Source: Pristionchus mayeri (Eukaryota > Nematoda > Chromadorea > Rhabditida > Neodiplogasteridae). Taken from it: 64,000 nucleotides of DNA. Of this stretch, positions 9,260-21,448 are shown in pieces (the first letter of the stretch is position 1; each line of letters starts with the position of its first letter). Both the position numbers and the translations under genes were made by a program. The notes below the pieces were generated by a model. It ran no database searches. It saw nothing but the letters and a program-made list of their open reading frames with translations, and had not been told where the DNA came from. The DNA is taken from contig BTRK01000004.1 in assembly GCA_036245805.1 (NCBI GenBank), positions 33,899,541-33,963,540 of the forward strand, in the 5' to 3' direction.

Positions 9260-12200
9260 GTGCTATGGCTTGAGCTCTGCTATTTCCTCGGGTATAGTCG
9301 CAAAAGTTTCGACTTCTGTGACTGTAGGCGAGTCGTTACCGCTTGGCTCGCCTGTTCAATGGAGGTGCTGTTGAGGATATCCAAACGCATTCACACCACT
9401 ATCTTCTCTATCCATTCAATTCTCCCCTGATCCTCTAGCTCCTCCGTAGTTGTGTCTTTAGTTCTTTCTCAATCTCTTCCTCAAGTGTTCCCCATATTGT
9501 GCTATGGCTTGAGCTCTGCTATTTCCTCGGGTATAGTCGCAAAAGTTTCGACTTCTGTGACTGTAGGCGAGTCGTTACCGCTTGGCTCGCCTGTTCAATG
9601 GAGGTGCTGTTGAGGATATCCAAACGCATTCACACCACTATCTTCTCTATCCGTTCAATTCTCCCCTGATCCTCTAGCTCCTCCGTAGTTGTGTCTTTAG
9701 TTCTTTCTCAATCTCTTCCTCAAGTGTTCCCCATATTGTGCTATGGCTTGAGCTCTGCTATTTCCTCGGGTATAGTCGCAAAAGTTTCGACTTCTGTGAC
9801 TGTAGGCGAGTCGATACCGCTTGGCTCGCCTGTTCAATGGAGGTGCTGTTGAGGATATCCAAACGCATTCACACCACTATCTTCTCTATCCATTCAATTC
9901 TCCCCTGATCCTCTAGCTCCTCCGTAGTTGTGTCTTTAGTTCTTTCTCAATCTCTTCCTCAAGTGTTCCCCATATTGTGCTATGGCTTGAGCTCTGCTAT
10001 TTCCTCGGGTATAGTCGCAAAAGTTTCGACTTCTGTGACTGTAGGCGAGTCGATACCGCTTGGCTCGCCTGTTCAATGGAGGTGCTGTTGAGGATATCCA
10101 AACGCATTCACACCACTATCTTCTCTATCCATTCAATTCTCCCCTGATCCTCTAGCTCCTCCGTAGTTGTGTCTTTAGTTCTTTCTCAATCTCTTCCTCA
10201 AGTGTTCCCCATATTGTGCTATGGCTTGAGCTCTGCTATTTCCTCGGGTATAGTCGCAAAAGTTTCGACTTCTGTGACTGTAGGCGAGTCGTTACCGCTT
10301 GGCTCGCCTGTTCAATGGAGGTGCTGTTGAGGATATCCAAACGCATTCACACCACTATCTTCTCTATCCGTTCAATTCTCCCCAGATCCTCTAGCTCCTC
10401 CTTAGTTGTGTCTTTAGTTCTTTCTCAATCTCTTCCTCAAGTGTTCCCCATATTGTGCTATGGCTTGAGCTCTGCTATTTCCTCGGGTATAGTCGCAAAA
10501 GTTTCGACTTCTGTGACTGTAGGCGAGTCGTTACCGCTTGGCTCGCCTGTTCAATGGAGGTGCTGTTGAGGATATCCAAACGCATTCACACCACTATCTT
10601 CTCTATCCGTTCAATTCTCCCCTGATCCTCTAGCTCCTCCGTAGTTGTGTCTTTAGTTCTTTCTCAATCTCTTCCTCAAGTGTTCCCCATATTGTGCTAT
10701 GGCTTGAGCTCTGCTATTTCCTCGGGTATAGTCGCAAAAGTTTCGACTTCTGTGACTGTAGGCGAGTCGTTACCGCTTGGCTCGCCTGTTCAATGGAGGT
10801 GCTGTTGAGGATATCCAAACGCATTCACACCACTATCTTCTCTATCCGTTCAATTCTCCCCTGATCCTCTAGCTCCTCCGTAGTTGTGTCTTTAGTTCTT
10901 TCTCAATCTCTTCCTCAAGTGTTCCCCATATTGTGCTATGGCTTGAGCTCTGCTATTTCCTCGGGTATAGTCGCAAAAGTTTCGACTTCTGTGACTGTAG
11001 GCGAGTCGTTACCGCTTGGCTCGCCTGTTCAATGGAGGTGCTGTTGAGGATATCCAAACGCATTCACACCACTATCTTCTCTATCCGTTCAATTCTCCCC
11101 AGATCCTCTAGCTCCTCCTTAGTTGTGTCTTTAGTTCTTTCTCAATCTCTTCCTCAAGTGTTCCCCATATTGTGCTATGGCTTGAGCTCTGCTATTTCCT
11201 CGGGTATAGTCGCAAAAGTTTCGACTTCTGTGACTGTAGGCGAGTCGTTACCGCTTGGCTCGCCTGTTCAATGGAGGTGCTGTTGAGGATATCCAAACGC
11301 ATTCACACCACTATCTTCTCTATCCGTTCAATTCTCCCCTGATCCTCTAGCTCCTCCGTAGTTGTGTCTTTAGTTCTTTCTCAATCTCTTCCTCAAGTGT
11401 TCCCCATATTGTGCTATGGCTTGAGCTCTGCTATTTCCTCGGGTATAGTCGCAAAAGTTTCGACTTCTGTGACTGTAGGCGAGTCGTTACCGCTTGGCTC
11501 GCCTGTTCAATGGAGGTGCTGTTGAGGATATCCAAACGCATTCACACCACTATCTTCTCTATCCGTTCAATTCTCCCCTGATCCTCTAGCTCCTCCGTAG
11601 TTGTGTCTTTAGTTCTTTCTCAATCTCTTCCTCAAGTGTTCCCCATATTGTGCTATGGCTTGAGCTCTGCTATTTCCTCGGGTATAGTCGCAAAAGTTTC
11701 GACTTCTGTGACTGTAGGCGAGTCGTTACCGCTTGGCTCGCCTGTTCAATGGAGGTGCTGTTGAGGATATCCAAACGCATTCACACCACTATCTTCTCTA
11801 TCCGTTCAATTCTCCCCTGATCCTCTAGCTCCTCCGTAGTTGTGTCTTTAGTTCTTTCTCAATCTCTTCCTCAAGTGTTCCCCATATTGTGCTATGGCTT
11901 GAGCTCTGCTATTTCCTCGGGTATAGTCGCAAAAGTTTCGACTTCTGTGACTGTAGGCGAGTCGTTACCGCTTGGCTCGCCTGTTCAATGGAGGTGCTGT
12001 TGAGGATATCCAAACGCATTCACACCACTATCTTCTCTATCCGTTCAATTCTCCCCTGATCCTCTAGCTCCTCCGTAGTTGTGTCTTTAGTTCTTTCTCA
12101 ATCTCTTCCTCAAGTGTTCCCCATATTGTGCTATGGCTTGAGCTCTGCTATTTCCTCGGGTATAGTCGCAAAAGTTTCGACTTCTGTGACTGTAGGCGAG

Positions 12201-14278
12201 TCGTTACCGCTTGGCTCGCCTGTTCAATGGAGGTGCTGTTGAGGATATCCAAACGCATTCACACCACTATCTTCTCTATCCATTCAATTCTCCCCTGATC
12301 CTCTAGCTCCTCCGTAGTTGTGTCTTTAGTTCTTTCTCAATCTCTTCCTCAAGTGTTCCCCATATTGTGCTATGGCTTGAGCTCTGCTATTTCCTCGGGT
12401 ATAGTCGCAAAAGTTTCGACTTCTGTGACTGTAGGCGAGTCGTTACCGCTTGGCTCGCCTGTTCAATGGAGGTGCTGTTGAGGATATCCAAACGCATTCA
12501 CACCACTATCTTCTCTATCCGTTCAATTCTCCCCAGATCCTCTAGCTCCTCCTTAGTTGTGTCTTTAGTTCTTTCTCAATCTCTTCCTCAAGTGTTCCCC
12601 ATATTGTGCTATGGCTTGAGCTCTGCTATTTCCTCGGGAATAGTCGCAAAAGGTTCGACTTCTGTGGCTGTAGGCGAGTCGTTACCGCTTGGCTCGCCTG
12701 TTCAATGGAGGTGCTGTTGAGGATATCCAAACGCATTCACACCACTATCTTCTCTATCCGTTCAATTCTCCCCTGATCCTCTAGCTCCTCCGTAGTTGTG
12801 TCTTTAGTTCTTTCTCAATCTCTTCCTCAAGTGTTCCCCATATTGTGCTATGGCTTGAGCTCTGCTATTTCCTCGGGTATAGTCGAAAAAGTTTCGACTT
12901 CTGTGACTGTAGGCGAGTCGTTACCGCTTGGCTCGCCTGTTCAATGGAGGTGCTGTTGAGGATATCCAAACGCATTCACACCACTATCTTCTCTATCCGT
13001 TCAATTCTCCCCTGATCCTCTAGCTCCTCCGTAGTTGTGTCTTTAGTTCTTTCTCAATCTCTTCCTCAAGTGTTCCCCATATTGTGCTATGGCTTGAGCT
13101 CTGCTATTTCCTCGGGTATAGTCGCAAAAGTTTCGACTTCTGTGACTGTAGGCGAGTCGTTACCGCTTGGCTCGCCTGTTCAATGGAGGTGCTGTTGAGG
13201 ATATCCAAACGCATTCACACCACTATCTTCTCTATCCGTTCAATTCTCCCCAGATCCTCTAGCTCCTCCTTAGTTGTGTCTTTAGTTCTTTCTCAATCTC
13301 TTCCTCAAGTGTTCCCCATATTGTGCTATGGCTTGAGCTCTGCTATTTCCTCGGGTATAGTCGCAAAAGTTTCGACTTCTGTGACTGTAGGCGAGTCGTT
13401 ACCGCTTGGCTCGCCTGTTCAATGGAGGTGCTGTTGAGGATATCCAAACGCATTCACACCACTATCTTCTCTATCCGTTCAATTCTCCCCTGATCCTCTA
13501 GCTCCTCCGTAGTTGTGTCTTTAGTTCTTTCTCAATCTCTTCCTCAAGTGTTCCCCATATTGTGCTATGGCTTGAGCTCTGCTATTTCCTCGGGTATAGT
13601 CGCAAAAGTTTCGACTTCTGTGACTGTAGGCGAGTCGTTACCGCTTGGCTCGCCTGTTCAATGGAGGTGCTGTTGAGGATATCCAAACGCATTCACACCA
13701 CTATCTTCTCTATCCGTTCAATTCTCCCCTGATCCTCTAGCTCCTCCGTAGTTGTGTCTTTAGTTCTTTCTCAATCTCTTCCTCAAGTGTTCCCCATATT
13801 GTGCTATGGCTTGAGCTCTGCTATTTCCTCGGGTATAGTCGCAAAAGTTTCGACTTCTGTGACTGTAGGCGAGTCGTTACCGCTTGGCTCGCCTGTTCAA
13901 TGGAGGTGCTGTTGAGGATATCCAAACGCATTCACACCACTATCTTCTCTATCCATTCAATTCTCCCCTGATCCTCTAGCTCCTCCGTAGTTGTGTCTTT
14001 AGTTCTTTCTCAATCTCTTCCTCAAGTGTTCCCCATATTGTGCTATGGCTTGAGCTCTGCTATTTCCTCGGGAATAGTCGCAAAAGGTTCGACTTCTGTG
14101 ACTGTAGGCGAGTCGTTACCGCTTGGCTCGCCTGTTCAATGGAGGTGCTGTTGAGGATATCCAAACGCATTCACACCACTATCTTCTCTATCCGTTCAAT
14201 TCTCCCCTGATCCTCTAGCTCCTCCGTAGTTGTGTCTTTAGTTCTTTCTCAATCTCTTCCTCAAGTGTTCCCCATATT
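9260..14278 (+). repeat. Satellite block dominated by CTCCGTAG/CTCAAGTG monomers
   Basis: Most units carry CTCCGTAG with CTCAAGTGTTCC. Units with CCCCAGATCC/CTCCTTAG ending in CTCAAGTG lie at 10216, 10933, 12367 and 13084, spaced 717, 1434 and 717 bp, that is, 3, 6 and 3 monomers. Rare markers recur too: CTATCCATTC near 9411, 9890, 10130, 12280 and 13955; GTCGATACCGC near 9812 and 10051; AAAAGGTTCGAC near 12650 and 14083. Confidence 0.8.
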
Positions 14279-17200
14279 GTGCTATGGCTTGAGCTCTGCT
14301 ATTTCCTCGGGTATAGTCGCAAAAGTTTCGACTTCTGTGACTGTAGGCGAGTCGTTACGGCTTGGCTCGCCTGTTCAATGGAGGTGCTGTTGAGGATATC
14401 CAAACGCATTCACACCACTATCTTCTCTATCCGTTCAATTCTCCCCAGATCCTCTAGCTCCTCCTTAGTTGTGTCTTTAGTTCTTTCTCAATCTCTTCCT
14501 GAATAGTTCCCCATATTGTGCTATGGCTTGAGCTCTGCTATTTCCTCGGGTATAGTCGCAAAAGTTTCGACTTCTGTGACTGTAGGCGAGTCGTTACCGC
14601 TTGGCTCGCCTGTTCAATGGAGGTGCTGTTGAGGATATCCAAACGCATTCACACCACTATCTTCTCTATCCGTTCAATTCTCCCCTGATCCTCTAGCTCC
14701 TCCGTAGTTGTGTCTTTAGTTCTTTCTCAATCTCTTCCTCAAGTGTTCCCCATATTGTGCTATGGCTTGAGCTCTGCTATTTCCTCGGGTATAGTCGCAA
14801 AAGTTTCGACTTCTGTGACTGTAGGCGAGTCGTTACCGCTTGGCTCGCCTGTTCAATGGAGGTGCTGTTGAGGATATCCAAACGCATTCACACCACTATC
14901 TTCTCTATCCGTTCAATTCTCCCCAGATCCTCTAGCTCCTCCTTAGTTGTGTCTTTAGTTCTTTCTCAATCTCTTCCTGAATAGTTCCCCATATTGTGCT
15001 ATGGCTTGAGCTCTGCTATTTCCTCGGGTATAGTCGCAAAAGTTTCGACTTCTGTGACTGTATGCGAGTCGTTACCGCTTGGCTCGCCTGTTCAATGGAG
15101 GTGCTGTTGAGGATATCCAAACGCATTCACACCATTATCTTCTCTATCCGTTCAATTCTCCCCAGATCCTCTAGCTCCTCCTTAGTTGTGTCTTTAGTTC
15201 TTTCTCAATCTCTTCCTGAATAGTTCCCCATATTGTGCTATGGCTTGAGCTCTGCTATTTCCTCGGGTATAGTCGCAAAAGTTTCGACTTCTGTGACTGT
15301 AGGCGAGTCGTTACCGCTTGGCTCGCCTGTTCAATGGAGGTGCTGTTGAGGATATCCAAACGCATTCACACCACTATCTTCTCTATCCGTTCAATTCTCC
15401 CCAGATCCTCTAGCTCCTCCTTAGTTGTGTCTTTAGTTCTTTCTCAATCTCTTCCTGAATAGTTCCCCATATTGTGCTATGGCTTGAGCTCTGCTATTTC
15501 CTCGGGAATAGTCGCAAAAGTTTCGACTTCTGCGACTGTAGGCGAGTCGTTACCGCTTGGCTCGCCTGTTCAATGGAGGTGCTGTTGAGGATATCCAAAC
15601 GCATTCACACCACTATCTTCTCTATCCGTTCAATTCTCCCCAGATCCTCTAGCTCCTCCTTAGTTGTGTCTTTAGTTCTTTCTCAATCTCTTCCTGAATA
15701 GTTCCCCATATTGTGCTATGGCTTGAGCTCTGCTATTTCCTCGGGTATAGTCGCAAAAGTTTCGACTTCTGTGACTGTATGCGAGTCGTTACCGCTTGGC
15801 TCGCCTGTTCAATGGAGGTGCTGTTGAGGATATCCAAACGCATTCACACCATTATCTTCTCTATCCGTTCAATTCTCCCCAGATCCTCTAGCTCCTCCTT
15901 AGTTGTGTCTTTAGTTCTTTCTCAATCTCTTCCTGAATAGTTCCCCATATTGTGCTATGGCTTGAGCTCTGCTATTTCCTCGGGTATAGTCGCAAAAGTT
16001 TCGACTTCTGTGACTGTAGGCGAGTCGTTACCGCTTGGCTCGCCTGTTCAATGGAGGTGCTGTTGAGGATATCCAAACGCATTCACACCACTATCTTCTC
16101 TATCCGTTCAATTCTCCCCAGATCCTCTAGCTCCTCCTTAGTTGTGTCTTTAGTTCTTTCTCAATCTCTTCCTGAATAGTTCCCCATATTGTGCTATGGC
16201 TTGAGCTCTGCTATTTCCTCGGGTATAGTCGCAAAAGTTTCGACTTCTGTGACTGTATGCGAGTCGTTACCGCTTGGCTCGCCTGTTCAATGGAGGTGCT
16301 GTTGAGGATATCCAAACGCATTCACACCATTATCTTCTCTATCCGTTCAATTCTCCCCAGATCCTCTAGCTCCTCCTTAGTTGTGTCTTTAGTTCTTTCT
16401 CAATCTCTTCCTGAATAGTTCCCCATATTGTGCTATGGCTTGAGCTCTGCTATTTCCTCGGGTATAGTCGCAAAAGTTTCGACTTCTGTGACTGTAGGCG
16501 AGTCGTTACCGCTTGGCTCGCCTGTTCAATGGAGGTGCTGTTGAGGATATCCAAACGCATTCACACCACTATCTTCTCTATCCGTTCAATTCTCCCCAGA
16601 TCCTCTAGCTCCTCCTTAGTTGTGTCTTTAGTTCTTTCTCAATCTCTTCCTGAATAGTTCCCCATATTGTGCTATGGCTTGAGCTCTGCTATTTCCTCGG
16701 GAATAGTCGCAAAAGTTTCGACTTCTGCGACTGTAGGCGAGTCGTTACCGCTTGGCTCGCCTGTTCAATGGAGGTGCTGTTGAGGATATCCAAACGCATT
16801 CACACCACTATCTTCTCTATCCGTTCAATTCTCCCCAGATCCTCTAGCTCCTCCTTAGTTGTGTCTTTAGTTCTTTCTCAATCTCTTCCTGAATAGTTCC
16901 CCATATTGTGCTATGGCTTGAGCTCTGCTATTTCCTCGGGTATAGTCGCAAAAGTTTCGACTTCTGTGACTGTATGCGAGTCGTTACCGCTTGGCTCGCC
17001 TGTTCAATGGAGGTGCTGTTGAGGATATCCAAACGCATTCACACCATTATCTTCTCTATCCGTTCAATTCTCCCCAGATCCTCTAGCTCCTCCTTAGTTG
17101 TGTCTTTAGTTCTTTCTCAATCTCTTCCTGAATAGTTCCCCATATTGTGCTATGGCTTGAGCTCTGCTATTTCCTCGGGTATAGTCGCAAAAGTTTCGAC

Positions 17201-17385
17201 TTCTGTGACTGTAGGCGAGTCGTTACCGCTTGGCTCGCCTGTTCAATGGAGGTGCTGTTGAGGATATCCAAACGCATTCACACCACTATCTTCTCTATCC
17301 GTTCAATTCTCCCCAGATCCTCTAGCTCCTCCTTAGTTGTGTCTTTAGTTCTTTCTCAATCTCTTCCTGAATAGTTCCCCATATT
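14279..17385 (+). repeat. 5-mer HOR with TGTATGCGAG and GGGAATAG units
   Basis: Two consecutive 1195-bp copies (14996-16190 and 16191-17385) have the unit order M-R-N-M-R. M carries TGTATGCGAG and CACCATTATC, N carries GGGAATAG, and R is the plain form. Confidence 0.85.
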
Positions 17386-20300
17386 GTGCTATAGCTTGAG
17401 CTCTGCTATTTCCTCGGGAATAGTCGCAAAAGTTTCGACTTCTGTGACTGTAGGCGAGTCGTTACCGCTTGGCTGGCCTGTTCAATGGAGGTGCTGTTGA
17501 GGATATCCAAACGCATTCACACCACTATCTTCTCTATCCGTTCAATTCTCCCCAGATCCTCTAGCTCCTCCTTAGTTGTGTCTTTAGTTCTTTCTCAATC
17601 TCTTCCTGAATAGTTCCCCATATAGTGCTATGGCTTGAGCTCTGCTATTTCCTCGGGTATAGTCGCAAAAGTTTCGACTTCTGTGACTGTAGGCGAGTCG
17701 TTACCGCTTGGCTCGCCTGTTCAATGGAGGTGCTGTTGAGGATATCCAAACGCATTCACACCACTATCTTCTCTATCCGTTCAATTCTCCCCTGATCCTC
17801 TAGCTCCTCCTTAGTTGTGTCTTTAGTTCTTTCTCAATCTCTTCCTCAACTGTTCCCCACATTCTGCTATGGCTTGAGCTCTGCTATTTCCTCGGGTATA
17901 GTCGCAAAAGTTTCGACTTCTGTGACTGTATGCGAGTCGTTACCGCTTGGCTCGCCTGTTCAATGGAGGTGCTGTTGAGGATATCCAAACGCATTCACAC
18001 CATTATCTTCTCTATCCGTTCAATTCTCCCCAGATCCTCTAGCTCCTCCTTAGTTGTGTCTTTAGTTCTTTCTCAATCTCTTCCTGAATAGTTCCCCATA
18101 TTGTGCTATGGCTTGAGCTCTGCTATTTCCTCGGGTATAGTCGCAAAAGTTTCGACTTCTGTGACTGTAGGCGAGTCGTTACCGCTTGGCTCGCCTGTTC
18201 AATGGAGGTGCTGTTGAGGATATCCAAACGCATTCACACCACTATCTTCTCTATCCGTTCAATTCTCCCCTGATCCTCTAGCTCCTCCTTAGTTGTGTCT
18301 TTAGTTCTTTCTCAATCTCTTCCTCAACTGTTCCCCACATTCTGCTATGGCTTGAGCTCTGCTATTTCCTCGGGTATAGTCGCAAAAGTTTCGACTTCTG
18401 TGACTGTAGGCGAGTCGTTACCGCTTGGCTCGCCTGTTCAATGAAGGTGCTGTTGAGGATATCCAAACGCATTCACACCACTATCTTCTCTATCCGTTCA
18501 ATTCTCCCCTGATCCTCTAGCTCCTCCGTAGTTGTGTCTTTAGTTCTTTCTCAATCTCTTCCTCAAGTGTTCCCCATATTGTGCTATGGCTTGAGCTCTG
18601 CTATTTCCTCGGGTATAGTCGCAAAAGTTTCGACTTCTGTGACTGTAGGCGAGTCGTTACCGCTTGGCTCGCCTGTTCAATGGAGGTGCTGTTGAGGATA
18701 TCCAAACGCATTCACACCACTATCTTCTCTATCCGTTCAATTCTCCCCTGATCCTCTAGCTCCTCCGTAGTTGTGTCTTTAGTTCTTTCTCAATCTCTTC
18801 CTCAAGTGTTCCCCATATTGTGCTATGGCTTGAGCTCTGCTATTTCCTCGGGTATAGTCGCAAAAGTTTCGACTTCTGTGACTGTAGGCGAGTCGTTACC
18901 GCTTGGCTCGCCTGTTCAATGGAGGTGCTGTTGAGGATATCCAAACGCATTCACACCACTATCTTCTCTATCCGTTCAATTCTCCCCAGATCCTCTAGCT
19001 CCTCCTTAGTTGTGTCTTTAGTTCTTTCTCAATCTCTTCCTGAATAGTTCCCCATATTGTGCTATGGCTTGAGCTCTGCTATTTCCTCGGGAATAGTCGC
19101 AAAAGTTTCGACTTCTGCGACTGTAGGCGAGTCGTTACCGCTTGGCTCGCCTGTTCAATGGAGGTGCTGTTGAGGATATCCAAACGCATTCACACCACTA
19201 TCTTCTCTATCCGTTCAATTCTCCCCAGATCCTCTAGCTCCTCCTTAGTTGTGTCTTTAGTTCTTTCTCAATCTCTTCCTGAATAGTTCCCCATATTGTG
19301 CTATGGCTTGAGCTCTGCTATTTCCTCGGGTATAGTCGCAAAAGTTTCGACTTCTGTGACTGTATGCGAGTCGTTACCGCTTGGCTCGCCTGTTCAATGG
19401 AGGTGCTGTTGAGGATATCCAAACGCATTCACACCATTATCTTCTCTATCCGTTCAATTCTCCCCAGATCCTCTAGCTCCTCCTTAGTTGTGTCTTTAGT
19501 TCTTTCTCAATCTCTTCCTGAATAGTTCCCCATATTGTGCTATGGCTTGAGCTCTGCTATTTCCTCGGGTATAGTCGCAAAAGTTTCGACTTCTGTGACT
19601 GTAGGCGAGTCGTTACCGCTTGGCTCGCCTGTTCAATGGAGGTGCTGTTGAGGATATCCAAACGCATTCACACCACTATCTTCTCTATCCGTTCAATTCT
19701 CCCCAGATCCTCTAGCTCCTCCTTAGTTGTGTCTTTAGTTCTTTCTCAATCTCTTCCTGAATAGTTCCCCATATTGTGCTATGGCTTGAGCTCTGCTATT
19801 TCCTCGGGAATAGTCGCAAAAGTTTCGACTTCTGTGACTGTAGGCGAGTCGTTACCGCTTGGCTCGCCTGTTCAATGGAGGTGCTGTTGAGGATATCCAA
19901 ACGCATTCACACCACTATCTTCTCTATCCGTTCAATTCTCCCCAGATCCTCTAGCTCCTCCTTAGTTGTGTCTTTAGTTCTTTCTCAATCTCTTCCTGAA
20001 TAGTTCCCCATATAGTGCTATGGCTTGAGCTCTGCTATTTCCTCGGGTATAGTCGCAAAAGTTTCGACTTCTGTGACTGTAGGCGAGTCGTTACCGCTTG
20101 GCTCGCCTGTTCAATGGAGGTGCTGTTGAGGATATCCAAACGCATTCACACCACTATCTTCTCTATCCGTTCAATTCTCCCCTGATCCTCTAGCTCCTCC
20201 TTAGTTGTGTCTTTAGTTCTTTCTCAATCTCTTCCTCAACTGTTCCCCACATTCTGCTATGGCTTGAGCTCTGCTATTTCCTCGGGTATAGTCGCAAAAG

Positions 20301-21448
20301 TTTCGACTTCTGTGACTGTATGCGAGTCGTTACCGCTTGGCTCGCCTGTTCAATGGAGGTGCTGTTGAGGATATCCAAACGCATTCACACCATTATCTTC
20401 TCTATCCGTTCAATTCTCCCCAGATCCTCTAGCTCCTCCTTAGTTGTGTCTTTAGTTCTTTCTCAATCTCTTCCTGAATAGTTCCCCATATTGTGCTATG
20501 GCTTGAGCTCTGCTATTTCCTCGGGTATAGTCGCAAAAGTTTCGACTTCTGTGACTGTAGGCGAGTCGTTACCGCTTGGCTCGCCTGTTCAATGGAGGTG
20601 CTGTTGAGGATATCCAAACGCATTCACACCACTATCTTCTCTATCCGTTCAATTCTCCCCTGATCCTCTAGCTCCTCCTTAGTTGTGTCTTTAGTTCTTT
20701 CTCAATCTCTTCCTCAACTGTTCCCCACATTCTGCTATGGCTTGAGCTCTGCTATTTCCTCGGGTATAGTCGCAAAAGTTTCGACTTCTGTGACTGTAGG
20801 CGAGTCGTTACCGCTTGGCTCGCCTGTTCAATGGAGGTGCTGTTGAGGATATCCAAACGCATTCACACCACTATCTTCTCTATCCGTTCAATTCTCCCCT
20901 GATCCTCTAGCTCCTCCGTAGTTGTGTCTTTAGTTCTTTCTCAATCTCTTCCTCAAGTGTTCCCCATATTGTGCTATGGCTTGAGCTCTGCTATTTCCTC
21001 GGGTATAGTCGCAAAAGTTTCGACTTCTGTGACTGTAGGCGAGTCGTTACCGCTTGGCTCGCCTGTTCAATGGAGGTGCTGTTGAGGATATCCAAACGCA
21101 TTCACACCACTATCTTCTCTATCCGTTCAATTCTCCCCTGATCCTCTAGCTCCTCCGTAGTTGTGTCTTTAGTTCTTTCTCAATCTCTTCCTCAAGTGTT
21201 CCCCATATTGTGCTATGGCTTGAGCTCTGCTATTTCCTCGGGTATAGTCGCAAAAGTTTCGACTTCTGTGACTGTAGGCGAGTCGTTACCGCTTGGCTCG
21301 CCTGTTCAATGGAGGTGCTGTTGAGGATATCCAAACGCATTCACACCACTATCTTCTCTATCCGTTCAATTCTCCCCAGATCCTCTAGCTCCTCCTTAGT
21401 TGTGTCTTTAGTTCTTTCTCAATCTCTTCCTCAACTGTTCCCCACATT
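16669..21448 (+). repeat. Tandem duplication of a 10-monomer block (2 x 2390 bp)
   Basis: The order of marked units is the same in 16669-19058 and 19059-21448: GGGAATAG unit, TATGCGAG unit, plain, GGGAATAG, a unit opening CATATAGTG (17621 and 20011), CACATTCTG plus TATGCGAG (17864 and 20254), plain, CACATTCTG, then two CTCCGTAG units. Small differences, such as ATAGCTTGAG and GGCTGGCC in the 17386 unit and AATGAAGG near 18441, show that changes accumulated after duplication. Confidence 0.85.

Noticed and set aside
12600..14100. RNA polymerase III B-box-like GGTTCGACTTC in two units
   Set aside because: Only the AAAAGGTTCGAC variants approach the consensus, no A-box lies at a suitable distance, and no tRNA-like cloverleaf can be drawn; chance is sufficient.
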